64,000 nt of DNA from NCBI RefSeq assembly GCF_023502145.1, contig NZ_JAMFLI010000002.1:310001-374000 (forward strand), read 5' to 3'. The number at the start of each line of letters is the position of its first letter. Within the stretch, counting starts at the first letter, position 1. A model generated the notes under the pieces. That model saw only the letters and a list, made by a program, of their open reading frames with translations. It was not told where the DNA came from and did not search any database. Below, piece by piece: positions 56,414 through 64,000 of the stretch. Position numbers and translations under genes: made by a program. Source of the DNA: Craterilacuibacter sp. RT1T. Its GTDB lineage: Bacteria > Pseudomonadota > Gammaproteobacteria > Burkholderiales > Chromobacteriaceae.

Positions 56414-57220
56414 TTAGCTTATGGTTTTTCCACTGTTTGTGCGCTCTATGGTGATGTATGGGGGTTTTATTTTTTCTGTTCTTTGGTGTGAGATTTTATA
56501 TATTTCTTCTTGAGCCTCTTTTTTGCCTAACTTTGCTGCTTCAATAATGAAAGCGTACGATACTATTTCAGTTAGTAATATTGCTCCCGCAAATAACGTT
56601 ATGAAATATATTGTATCTAATATTGTGATTAATTTTTTTGGGGGTGATAGTGTGTTTGTTTTGTCTTGTTCTTTTATGAATGCCCGTCCCAATTTTTCTA
56701 TCCGACCTGGTATTTTTCCAGTTGACCAGGTTAGAGCTCCGATAGTGATGGCAATAAACCCCGTTGCGTAAATTGCTAGAATTGGCGTTGTTATAAGTAT
56801 GGATGATTGCTTGATGAGTCCGAGGTAGATGATGTCGTGGAATGGGAGTGGAATCGCTGTGTCAGGGATTCCAAAGCTTGCAAAATAGCTTTCTCGATAT
56901 GCTTTCCCTGCGCCAAAATATACGGCTGTTAAAATTGTGAGACTAAGCGCCAAAAAGGAAGCCCAGTTTAAGTCAAAATTAGGTTTTTTTTCGCCGGCAG
57001 TATTTTTTTGCTTTATACGGTCATTTTGATATGTCAACAAATTTTCAGACTGCCTTCGGTAAAAAATTGGCCTGCCTCGCAGGGGGTGGCGGGAAGTAGA
57101 GGTTTTTTTAGCAGGTCTTATTCTGTGCATCGGATTGTGATGAGTTTGTAGTGCTGTTGGTTTGCGGCGGCCTGCTGCAAATTGTTTAATCTTCGAGGGA
57201 GATATTCTGTTGCCTTTCAC
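56414..57220 (-). CDS. AT-rich hypothetical membrane protein
   Basis: Open frame of 268 residues; the true start is unclear. The first 75 residues are basic and unstructured, and the recognisable protein begins around NWASFLALSLTILTAVYFGAG with three membrane segments (about 86-105, 143-165 and 208-232) and charged loops rich in Lys, Ile and Thr. Codon choice and base composition differ strongly from all neighbours (Ile, Lys, Asn abundant; many A/T third positions), which suggests recent transfer. No homologue recognised. It lies between the tandem repeats and trpE. Confidence 0.6.
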   Translation of the reverse strand: MKGNRISPSKIKQFAAGRRKPTALQTHHNPMHRIRPAKKTSTSRHPLRGRPIFYRRQSENLLTYQNDRIKQKNTAGEKKPNFDLNWASFLALSLTILTAVYFGAGKAYRESYFASFGIPDTAIPLPFHDIIYLGLIKQSSILITTPILAIYATGFIAITIGALTWSTGKIPGRIEKLGRAFIKEQDKTNTLSPPKKLITILDTIYFITLFAGAILLTEIVSYAFIIEAAKLGKKEAQEEIYKISHQRTEKIKPPYITIERTNSGKTIS

Positions 57221-57268
57221 TACAAAAATAAGCAGGCAGCCTAAATTCTCTCTCCCTCAGTTTTATGA

Positions 57269-58732
57269 TCATCCATCCAGCCCCGCCTGCACCAACTCCG
57301 CCGCGCGAATCACCGCGCGCGCTTTGTTTTGCGTTTCCTGCCATTCCGATTCGGGTACCGAGTCGGCGACGATGCCGGCGCCGGATTGTACGTACAGGGT
57401 GTCGTTCTTGATCACGGCGGTGCGGATGGCGATGGCCAGGTCCATGTCGCCGTTAAAGCCCAGATAACCGACGGCGCCGCCGTAGACGCCGCGGCCCGAG
57501 GGTTCGAATTCGTCGATGATTTCCATGGCGCGCACCTTGGGGGCGCCGGACAGGGTGCCGGCGGGGAAGGTGGCTTTGAGCACCGCGATATTGCTGGTTT
57601 CGGGCGCGACCTTGCCTTCGACGCTGGAGACGATGTGCATCACATGCGAGTAGCGCTCGATCAGCATATTGTCGGTGATGCTGACGCTGCCAGTATGGGC
57701 GACGCGGCCTACGTCATTGCGCCCCAGATCCATCAGCATGACGTGTTCGGCGATTTCCTTGGGGTCGGCCAACAGTTCGGCTGCCAGTGCTTCGTCTTCG
57801 TCGCGCGTTTTGCCGCGCACGCGGGTGCCGGCAATCGGGCGCACGGTGACGGTGTCCTGTTCGCGCCGTACCAGAATTTCGGGCGAAGCGCCGACCACAT
57901 GAAAGTCGTCGAAGTGGTAGAGGAACATATAAGGCGAGGGGTTGAGGCTCCTGAGCGCGCGGTAGAGCGCCAGGGGCGAGTCGCTAAACGGCATGGCCAT
58001 GCGCTGCGACAGCACCACCTGCATGATGTCGCCCTCGAGGATGTAGTGCTTGCTCTGTTCTACCGCCGCCTTGAATGCGTCGCGGCCATATTCGGAGTGG
58101 GCCTGGGTGGGCGCAGACGGGAGCGACAGCGGCATGGCCAGCGGTTCGCGCAGGCGGGCGCGCAGTTGTGCCAGCCGGGCATGGGCCTTGGCCAGCGCAT
58201 TGGGCATGGCCGGGTCGGCGTACACCACCAGCGTGAGCTTGCCGCTGAGGTTGTCGACCACGGCCAGCTCTTCGGACAGCATCAGGAGGATGTCGGGCGT
58301 GCCGGCCGGGTCGGGCTTTTTCGCCGCCGCCAGCCGCCTTTCGATATAACGCACGGTGTCGTAGCCGAAATAGCCGACCAGGCCGCCGCTAAAGCGCGGT
58401 AACTCGTCGCTGGGCGGGGTGCGAAAGCGCGACTGGAAGGTTTCGATAAAGGCGAGCGGGTCGCCTTCGTGGTGTTCGATCACCTTGTCGCCATACTCCA
58501 CCTGCACCTTGAGCCCGTTGACGCGCAGGCGGGTGGTGGCAGGCAGGCCGATAAAAGAGTAGCGGCCGAAACGCTCGCCGCCGACTACCGATTCCAGCAG
58601 GTAGGAATAGGGCGCGTTGGCGAGTTTCAGATAGACCGACAGGGGGGTGTCGAGGTCGGCAAACAGCTCGAGTACGACAGGGATGCGGTTATAACCTTGG
58701 GCCGCGAGGCGGCTGAATTCTTCGTGTTGCAT
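57269..58732 (-). CDS. trpE: Anthranilate synthase component I
   Basis: Makes anthranilate from chorismate with ammonia supplied by TrpG. 487 residues; the tryptophan feedback site LLES is at residues 45-48 ([11 protein letters not shown]), and the chorismate-binding core has [63 protein letters not shown] and [20 protein letters not shown]. No trpG follows here; the next DNA is the AT-rich gene, so the usual trpE-trpG-trpD run is broken. GGGAG precedes the ATG by 6 bases and can be paired with an upstream sequence (see leader). Confidence 0.96.
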   Translation of the reverse strand: MQHEEFSRLAAQGYNRIPVVLELFADLDTPLSVYLKLANAPYSYLLESVVGGERFGRYSFIGLPATTRLRVNGLKVQVEYGDKVIEHHEGDPLAFIETFQSRFRTPPSDELPRFSGGLVGYFGYDTVRYIERRLAAAKKPDPAGTPDILLMLSEELAVVDNLSGKLTLVVYADPAMPNALAKAHARLAQLRARLREPLAMPLSLPSAPTQAHSEYGRDAFKAAVEQSKHYILEGDIMQVVLSQRMAMPFSDSPLALYRALRSLNPSPYMFLYHFDDFHVVGASPEILVRREQDTVTVRPIAGTRVRGKTRDEDEALAAELLADPKEIAEHVMLMDLGRNDVGRVAHTGSVSITDNMLIERYSHVMHIVSSVEGKVAPETSNIAVLKATFPAGTLSGAPKVRAMEIIDEFEPSGRGVYGGAVGYLGFNGDMDLAIAIRTAVIKNDTLYVQSGAGIVADSVPESEWQETQNKARAVIRAAELVQAGLDG

Positions 58733-58738
58733 GTCAAG

Positions 58739-58829
58739 CTCCCGGTTGGAAAACGGCGGTGGAATAAGGCGTGGGTCAGGGCTGTGAGCTACGCCATCGA
58801 CCGCGCCGGAAAACCGGGAGTGAGCACAT
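58739..58829 (-). promoter_or_regulatory. trpE leader: 17-codon ORF and Shine-Dalgarno-sequestering stem
   Basis: In the mRNA, CTCCCGGTT (58820-58812) can pair with AACCGGGAG (58747-58739), and the second arm contains the trpE Shine-Dalgarno GGGAG. The first arm lies in codons 4-6 of a short open frame running from 58829 to 58776 ([17 protein letters not shown], one Trp codon). No rho-independent terminator is visible, so control, if real, would be translational. Confidence 0.35.
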
Positions 58830-58863
58830 GATTTAACTTCTTTTCATTAAAGAATTTCTATTG

Positions 58864-59532
58864 TCACCCATTTTTCATTAAATCGTATAGTTCGGCAAGG
58901 CTGTCGAGCACAATATCGGCCCCCAGATTGGCCGCATCGGCATAGCCGTAGCTCACCGCAATGGCCGGGCTGCCGGCGGCGCGTGCCGACAGAATGTCGT
59001 TGATCGAGTCGCCGACCATGGCGATTTCTTCGGTCTTGAGATTCAGCACCATGGCGGTGTGTTGCAGCGGCATGGCCGACGGTTTTTTCTCCGGCAGGGT
59101 GTCGCCGCCGATCACCAGCGAGAACAAGTCGCCCAGCTCCAGTATCTCCAGCAGCGGCACGGCGAGGCGTTCGGACTTGTTGGTGATCACCACCAGCGGC
59201 AGGCGCAGCACCTTCAGCAAGGCCAGGCCGTCTTTTACGCCGGGGTAGAGCAGGGTGTGGTCAGCCAGATGGTCGCGGTAATAGCGGATGAAGTAGCTGT
59301 AGCCCGCCTCCCATAGTGCCGGCTCGGCCTTTGCGTCGCGCTCATCGGTCAGCGCGCGGTGTACCAGGCTGGCGATGCCGTCGCCGACATGCTCCTGAAT
59401 GCGCATTTCGGCCAGTGGTGCCAGATTCAGATGCTCGCGCATCTTGTTGGCGGCGATGGCCAGATCGGGGATGGAATCGCAAAGCGTGCCATCCAGATCA
59501 AAGGCAACGGCCTTGATGTGTTTTAAATCCAT
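58864..59532 (-). CDS. gph: Phosphoglycolate phosphatase
   Basis: HAD-superfamily phosphatase, 222 residues, that removes 2-phosphoglycolate formed in DNA repair or by oxygenase side reactions. Motif I FDLDGTLCDS (nucleophile D12, D14), motif II VVITNKSE, motif III with EKKPSAMPL and motif IV MVGDSINDILSARAAG. The cap domain lies between about 20 and 85. It stands 17 bases after the SDR gene and 131 bases before trpE; rpe-gph-trpE linkage is common in betaproteobacteria. Confidence 0.92.
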   Translation of the reverse strand: MDLKHIKAVAFDLDGTLCDSIPDLAIAANKMREHLNLAPLAEMRIQEHVGDGIASLVHRALTDERDAKAEPALWEAGYSYFIRYYRDHLADHTLLYPGVKDGLALLKVLRLPLVVITNKSERLAVPLLEILELGDLFSLVIGGDTLPEKKPSAMPLQHTAMVLNLKTEEIAMVGDSINDILSARAAGSPAIAVSYGYADAANLGADIVLDSLAELYDLMKNG

Positions 59533-59549
59533 GGTGTGTTCCAGCCAGT

Positions 59550-60296
59550 TTAAAGTTTACGGATGTCGGCCACCGGTTCGCTGCCGAAGGCCGGGCTGTA
59601 TAGAAAAGCCGCGATGCGCTGTGCCACCGCTTCGGGCGTGCTGAGCGCGCCATCGGCCTTGAGCGCGTCAAAGCGGGCGCGCGACGGAAAGTGGCCGATG
59701 TCGGCTGCGCGGATTTCGCCCTGCATGGCGGTGTCAATCACGCCGGGGTAGAGCGAAACCACGCGCGCACCATCACGCAAGCACGCCTGCTCGGCCGCCA
59801 CGCAGCGGCTGAAGTGGTCCAGCGCGGCCTTGCTTGCGCCATACACGCTCCAGCCGGCGATGGCCGAGGCGGCCGCGCCGGACGAGATATTGAGGATGCG
59901 CACCTCGGCGCCGCGCCCGGCCGCCCAGGCTAAAAACGCATTACATAACAGCATGGGCGCCAGCGTGTTCAGCGCCAGCGCGTGCTCGGCGGCGCCTTGC
60001 GGGTAGTGCCCGCACGGGGCGATGGGTGCGACGGTGCCGGCGTTGTTGATCAGCGTGAGCGTGGCGAACGGGCCTTGACCCAGTGCCGCCAGTGCGCGCT
60101 CGGCCAGCAAGGGCAGCATGGCGGTGTCGGCCAGATCCGCCTGCACCCAGGCTAAGCGTGCCCCCTCGGGCAGCGTGAGGGTTTCATCGCTTTGGCGCGC
60201 GATACAGACAAGATCGCTGTCTTTTGTTGCGAGCGTGCGCGCCAGTGCGGCACCCAGGCCGCGCGAGGCACCGCTAAGCAGGATGCCGTGACGCAT
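59550..60296 (-). CDS. Short-chain dehydrogenase/reductase (sepiapterin reductase-like)
   Basis: 248-residue NAD(P)-dependent SDR. Cofactor motif LLSGASRGLGAALA near the N-terminus, LINNAGTVAPI at about residues 82-92, catalytic Ser in NISSGAAAS and the pair Tyr/Lys in YGASKAALDHF, then LYPGVIDTAMQ. The overall pattern resembles sepiapterin reductase/benzil reductase types. Its ATG overlaps the rpe stop (TAATG), and gph follows after 17 bases, so it is inserted into the rpe-gph pair as part of the operon. Substrate unknown. Confidence 0.85.
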   Translation of the reverse strand: MRHGILLSGASRGLGAALARTLATKDSDLVCIARQSDETLTLPEGARLAWVQADLADTAMLPLLAERALAALGQGPFATLTLINNAGTVAPIAPCGHYPQGAAEHALALNTLAPMLLCNAFLAWAAGRGAEVRILNISSGAAASAIAGWSVYGASKAALDHFSRCVAAEQACLRDGARVVSLYPGVIDTAMQGEIRAADIGHFPSRARFDALKADGALSTPEAVAQRIAAFLYSPAFGSEPVADIRKL

Positions 60297-60976
60297 TAGC
60301 GGCCTGCCTGAGCCAGTTCGGCGCGCATGGCGTCGATGACGGCTTTGTAATCGGGCTGGCCATAGATGGCCGAGCCGGCAACAAAGGTGTCGGCGCCGGC
60401 CTGGGCGATTTCGCGGATATTGTCGACCTTGACCCCGCCGTCCACTTCCAGCCAGATTTCGCGTCCGGTTTTTGCCGTGTAGGCGTCGATGCGCTCGCGT
60501 GCGGCGCGGATCTTGTTCAGCGCTTCGGGAATAAAGCTCTGCCCGCCAAAGCCGGGGTTAACCGACATGATCAGGATCATGTCGATCTTGTCCATCACAT
60601 GGTCAAGGTAGCTGAGGCTGGTGGCCGGGTTGAATACCAGGCCGGCCTTGCATCCGGCGTCGCGGATCAGTCCCAGCGTGCGGTCGATATGTTCCGAGCC
60701 TTCCGGATGGAAGGTGATGATATCGGCACCGGCCTTGGCAAACATCGCGGCCAGCGCATCGACCGGCTTGACCATCAGGTGCACATCGATCGGCGCCGTG
60801 GTGTGCGGGCGGATGGCTTCGCAGACCAGCGGGCCTATGGTCAGGTTGGGGACGTAGTGGTTGTCCATTACGTCGAAGTGGATGATGTCGGCGCCGGCGG
60901 CGATCACATCTTTGACTTCATCGCCCAGACGGGCAAAGTCGGCGGAAAGCAGGCTGGGTGCGATACGGAAATTCAT
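60296..60976 (-). CDS. rpe: Ribulose-phosphate 3-epimerase
   Basis: Interconverts ribulose 5-phosphate and xylulose 5-phosphate in the pentose phosphate and Calvin pathways. 226-residue TIM barrel: [17 protein letters not shown] at the start, [16 protein letters not shown] with the metal-binding HFDVMDN segment, [31 protein letters not shown] and FVAGSAIYG phosphate loop. It is the first gene of the unit rpe-SDR-gph-trpE. Confidence 0.96.
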   Translation of the reverse strand: MNFRIAPSLLSADFARLGDEVKDVIAAGADIIHFDVMDNHYVPNLTIGPLVCEAIRPHTTAPIDVHLMVKPVDALAAMFAKAGADIITFHPEGSEHIDRTLGLIRDAGCKAGLVFNPATSLSYLDHVMDKIDMILIMSVNPGFGGQSFIPEALNKIRAARERIDAYTAKTGREIWLEVDGGVKVDNIREIAQAGADTFVAGSAIYGQPDYKAVIDAMRAELAQAGR

Positions 60977-61047
60977 GATGTCGGCAGGGTAGGATGGGGC
61001 TGCTATTGTAACGCCCCTGTTCCTGAGCGGCCATGGCGGATTGCCGC

Positions 61048-61431
61048 TTAGTGCGCAGGCTCGGCGGCGGGGGCGTCGGCCGGCGCGGTCTCTGGCGGGC
61101 TTGCCTCTTCCACGATGGTGACTTCTTCGTCTGGCAGAACGGCGAGCGCATCGCTGGCGGACAGGTCAGGCTGGCTGGCGCGCACACTGGCGGATCGAGG
61201 CAGGATGGTCACGGTATTGGAGTGGGGCTTGGGCGTATAAGCGCTGACGCTGTCTTCATTGGAAGAAGGCGTATAGGGTGCGAGCAGCTCCGGAGTGTTT
61301 TGCGCGCCGGGCAGGGTCTGCCCGCCTGAGAACAGCAAGGCGGCAACGGCGATGGCCAGTAGTACGCAGCCGGCGCCAATGGCGGCATGTTTGCGTGAGG
61401 GCAGTTTAAGGCGGGAGGTGTGCGCGGTCAT
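61048..61431 (-). CDS. Single-span membrane protein with Pro/Ala/Glu-rich tail
   Basis: 127 residues. After a short basic N-terminus ([15 protein letters not shown]) one membrane helix (about 16-35, [19 protein letters not shown]), then a periplasmic low-complexity tail rich in Ser, Pro, Ala and Glu ending [13 protein letters not shown]. The layout is like small envelope anchors or division accessory proteins, but no family is recognised. The ATG at 61431 is chosen because the helix follows directly; longer frames add only arginine-rich sequence. Confidence 0.6.
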   Translation of the reverse strand: MTAHTSRLKLPSRKHAAIGAGCVLLAIAVAALLFSGGQTLPGAQNTPELLAPYTPSSNEDSVSAYTPKPHSNTVTILPRSASVRASQPDLSASDALAVLPDEEVTIVEEASPPETAPADAPAAEPAH

Positions 61432-61601
61432 GGGCAAAGGCAGGAAAACCGCTACAGGGCGGCGGCTGATTCTCGCCATTCGCCATCGTGATGTCAATTG
61501 CCTAAGGCGGGGTGTCAGGGGCGGGATGATGCTTGTTGCAGGCAAGCCCGCCGGGACAGGTTATGATGCAACCATTGTCGGGACAGGCCGGGGGACGGGA
61601 T

Positions 61602-61979
61602 ATGAGCGAGCAGTACCGAGTTGAGGTTGAAGTCAGTGCTTTTTTTATCGAGGAGCAGTCCGATATTGCCCATGACCAGTACGCTTTTGGCTATCAGGTG
61701 CGTATCCGCAATCTGGGCACGATCGGTGCGACGCTGATCAGTCGCCACTGGCTGATCAGCGATGCGCATGGTGCGCAGCAAGAGGTGCGCGGTCAGGGCG
61801 TGATTGGCGAGCAGCCGCATCTGGCGCCCGGCCAGGTGTTCGAGTACAGCAGCTGGGCGCAGCTGACCACACCGTGGGGCCAGATGCGCGGCAGTTACCA
61901 GATGCAGGCGGACGATGGCCAGCGTTTTGATGCCGACATTCCCGAGTTCCATCTGGTCTTGCCGCGCATGCTGCATTGA
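61602..61979 (+). CDS. apaG: ApaG protein
   Basis: 125-residue protein of the ApaG/DUF525 family, an immunoglobulin-like beta sandwich of uncertain role linked in enterics to cobalt/magnesium handling and to apaH. Family features: VEVEVSAFFIEEQSD, AFGYQVRIRNLG, SRHWLISDAHG, GVIGEQPHLAPGQVFEYSS and TPWGQMRGSYQM. The ATG at 61602 follows GGGGGACGG and gives the standard length; 23 extra upstream residues were rejected. A TATGAT 35 bases upstream may be its -10. Confidence 0.94.
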   Translation: MSEQYRVEVEVSAFFIEEQSDIAHDQYAFGYQVRIRNLGTIGATLISRHWLISDAHGAQQEVRGQGVIGEQPHLAPGQVFEYSSWAQLTTPWGQMRGSYQMQADDGQRFDADIPEFHLVLPRMLH

Positions 61980-62001
61980 GCGCGCGGGCGCGGGGCTGGC
62001 C

Positions 62002-62160
62002 TTAACCCCGTGGCCAGGTCCACCAGACGATAAAGCCGCCCAGCAACAGGGCGAATAGTGCTTCCAGCAATAAAATCCACATCAGTTTGGCCTTGGGTGT
62101 TTTATTCACCTTGGTCAAACTGTCACGAATAGGCAAGTTTTTGTCATGAGATTTAGCCAT
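62002..62160 (-). CDS. Very small membrane protein, 52 residues
   Basis: Short frame on the minus strand: a basic N-terminal part with KVNKTPKAK, then one membrane helix (about 26-46: LMWILLLEALFALLLGG) and a tryptophan-rich end IVWWTWPRG. The positive-inside pattern and the sharp helix are what a real small membrane protein shows. The start codon has no good ribosome site and overlaps the ABC exporter start by 15 bases on the other strand. It fills the only gap between apaG and the exporter. No family recognised. Confidence 0.5.
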   Translation of the reverse strand: MAKSHDKNLPIRDSLTKVNKTPKAKLMWILLLEALFALLLGGFIVWWTWPRG

Positions 62161-63933
62161 ACCGGCCCGGCGCCAAGCAACCGTAACGACGTCAAGACCT
62201 TAAAAACGCTGCTGCCTTATCTGCTGCAGTTCAAATTCCGCCTGCTGCTGGCGCTGTCCTGCCTGATTCTGGCCAAGGTGGCGACCGTGACCGTGCCGCT
62301 TTACCTCAAGGATATTGTCGATGCCTTGTCGGTACCGGCGAGCGCGCTGGCGGTGCCGGTGATGGCGCTGGCCGGCTTCGGTATTGCCCGCTTGCTGTCC
62401 AGCGTGCTGGGCGAGATGCGCGACGCGGTGTTTGCGCGGGTGATACAGGGCGCGATCCGTCAGGTGGCGCGGCAGATCTTCAACCATCTGTTCCGCCTGT
62501 CCTTGCGCTTTCACCTGAATCGCCAGACGGGCGGCATGAGCCGCGATATCGAGCGCGGCACCAAGGGCATCGGCTTTTTGCTCAATTTCACCGTGTTCAA
62601 TATCCTGCCGACGCTGATCGAGATTGCGCTGGTAATCGGCATTTTGCTGGTGCGCTACGATGTGTGGTTTGCCATCGTCAGCTTTGCCACCATTGCCGTC
62701 TATATCACCTTTACCCTGCTGGTTACCGAGTGGCGCACGGTGTTTCGCCGCTCGATGAACGAGCTGGACTCCAAGGCCAATAGCAAGGCGATTGATGCGC
62801 TGATCAATTACGAGACGGTGAAATACTTCGGCAACGAGGGGGTAGAAGCCGCGCGTTACGATGCGGGGCTGGCAGCATGGGAAAAATCGGCAGTGAAAAA
62901 CCAGGTGTCGCTGTCCATGCTGAATGCCGGCCAAGGCGTGATTATCGCTTTTGGCGTGACCGCGGTGATGGTGATGGCGGCGCAAGGGGTGGTGGGCGGC
63001 AGCATGAGCGTGGGCGATGTAGTGCTGGTGTCGGCCTTCCTGACCCAGTTATGGTCGCCGCTGCATTTTCTCGGTTTTGTCTATCGCGAAATCCGCCACT
63101 CGCTGGCCGATATGGAACGCATGTTTTCCCTGCTGGATGAGGGCGCCGAGGTGGATGATGCCGCCAATGCCGAGGTGCTGGCGACGCGTAGCGCCAGCGT
63201 GCGCTTTGACGGGGTCGATTTCGGCTACGACAGCAAACGCCAGATTCTGCATGGCGTCAGCCTGACGATTCCCGAAGGCAAGACGCTGGCGGTGGTCGGC
63301 TCGTCCGGTGCCGGCAAATCGACGCTGTCGCGTCTCCTGTTCCGCTTTTACGATGTCAACCAGGGCTGCATCAGCATTAATGGCCGCGATATCCGCGCAT
63401 TGACGCAAGACAGCCTGCGCGCCCATATCGGCATCGTGCCGCAGGATACGGTGCTGTTTAACGACACCATAGGCTACAACATCGCCTATGGCCGCCCCGG
63501 CGCCAGCCAGGACGAGGTGGTGGAGGCAGCCAAAAGCGCGCATATCCACGATTTTGTCGTCAGTCTGCCCGATGGCTACGACACCATGGTCGGCGAGCGC
63601 GGCCTCAAGCTTTCCGGCGGCGAAAAACAGCGCGTGGCTATTGCCCGCACCATTCTCAAAAATCCGCCCATCCTGATTTTCGACGAGGCGACCAGCGCGC
63701 TGGATTCGCGTACCGAAAAATCCATTCAGCAGGAACTGGCGGCCATCTCGGCCAACCGCACCACGCTGGTGATTGCGCACCGCCTGTCTACCGTGGTCGA
63801 CGCCGACGAGATTGTGGTGCTGGATCACGGGCGCGTGCTGGAGCAGGGCACGCACCGCGCACTGGTGGAAAAAGGCGGGCGCTATGCCGAAATGTGGGCT
63901 TTGCAGCAGCAGGGCGAGGTGGCCGAGGCGTAG
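62146..63933 (+). CDS. Atm1/HMT1-type ABC exporter
   Basis: Half-transporter of 595 residues in the heavy-metal/glutathione-conjugate exporter group (as in bacterial Atm1). The membrane domain (about 15-330) includes the conserved GGMSRDIERGTKGI, IDALINYETVKYFGNEGVE and LVSAFLTQLWSPLHFLGFVYREIRHSL-type segments that mark this group. The ATPase domain has Walker A GSSGAGKST (about 385-393), signature LSGGEKQRVAIARTIL (about 490) and Walker B ILIFDEATSALD (about 511). It probably exports glutathione complexes of metals or Fe-S precursors. The start site is tentative because of the overlap with the small minus-strand gene. Confidence 0.9.
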   Translation: MRFSHTGPAPSNRNDVKTLKTLLPYLLQFKFRLLLALSCLILAKVATVTVPLYLKDIVDALSVPASALAVPVMALAGFGIARLLSSVLGEMRDAVFARVIQGAIRQVARQIFNHLFRLSLRFHLNRQTGGMSRDIERGTKGIGFLLNFTVFNILPTLIEIALVIGILLVRYDVWFAIVSFATIAVYITFTLLVTEWRTVFRRSMNELDSKANSKAIDALINYETVKYFGNEGVEAARYDAGLAAWEKSAVKNQVSLSMLNAGQGVIIAFGVTAVMVMAAQGVVGGSMSVGDVVLVSAFLTQLWSPLHFLGFVYREIRHSLADMERMFSLLDEGAEVDDAANAEVLATRSASVRFDGVDFGYDSKRQILHGVSLTIPEGKTLAVVGSSGAGKSTLSRLLFRFYDVNQGCISINGRDIRALTQDSLRAHIGIVPQDTVLFNDTIGYNIAYGRPGASQDEVVEAAKSAHIHDFVVSLPDGYDTMVGERGLKLSGGEKQRVAIARTILKNPPILIFDEATSALDSRTEKSIQQELAAISANRTTLVIAHRLSTVVDADEIVVLDHGRVLEQGTHRALVEKGGRYAEMWALQQQGEVAEA

Positions 63934-64000
63934 TGCCGGGTAATAGCTCTGTCATCAATACGAGGAATACTGTATACGAAACGGGTTGAGCCTGTCGGCG
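63934..64000. other. Window end, non-coding
   Basis: 67 bases after the exporter stop. No hairpin with T-run, promoter or open frame is visible before the window ends. Confidence 0.6.

Overview
The window is a stretch of chromosome from a Gram-negative bacterium. The evidence points to a betaproteobacterium, most likely in or near the Neisseriales. The reasons are the run cdsA-dxr-rseP-bamA-skp-lpxD-fabZ-lpxA-lpxB-rnhB, a long single-chain PurL, a GlnB-type PII protein, the linkage of rpe, gph and trpE, and an overall GC-rich, tightly packed coding style. The genus is not claimed; no database search was possible.

Layout. 1-9.7 kb: envelope biogenesis operon covering phospholipid (CdsA), isoprenoid (Dxr), sigma-E protease (RseP), outer-membrane protein assembly (BamA, Skp) and lipid A (LpxD, FabZ, LpxA, LpxB), ending in rnhB and a small transposon-like element. 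10-11.4 kb: arginine/ornithine-type antiporter. 11.7-14.5 kb: queuosine (preQ0/preQ1) operon queC-queD-queE-queF, in which QueD is a three-module chain. 14.5-26.7 kb: mixed housekeeping and unknown genes (methyltransferase, PpiC-type isomerase, PhnA-like protein, ArfB, RarD, phosphoribosyltransferase, TerB/DUF697-like protein, ABC exporter, tRNA-Tyr, YegD-like chaperone, Dps). 26.7-31.4 kb: sbcDC, followed by a second copy of the small element. 31.5-34.4 kb: rof-like gene, pgeF and rluD, divergent from bamD. 34.5-40 kb: quinone oxidoreductase, glnB, purL. 40.2-48 kb: globin-coupled GGDEF/EAL protein, SLC13 transporter, divergent phosphoketolase-like enzyme, aquaporin, YgjV-like membrane protein. 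48-55.3 kb: orphan amino-acid binding lipoprotein and a group of envelope genes (GH19 endolysin-like, LprI-like domain, two TPM proteins, LemA, transglutaminase-like, degenerate M23). 55.3-56.3 kb: a 475-bp non-coding unit duplicated in tandem. 56.4-57.2 kb: AT-rich gene of foreign character. 57.3-61 kb: rpe-SDR-gph-trpE. 61-64 kb: ApaG, a very small membrane protein and an Atm1-type ABC exporter.

The most interesting items are: the three-module QueD, whose catalytic residues are split between modules and which could close a T-fold barrel by itself; a 140-bp non-autonomous element found twice, each time inserted at a TAA/TTA that is a stop codon; the tandem 475-bp unit with embedded 96-bp inverted-repeat elements; a phosphoketolase homologue with altered signature motifs; and a trpE leader in which the Shine-Dalgarno can be sequestered. 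No CRISPR array, rRNA, prophage or complete insertion sequence was seen.
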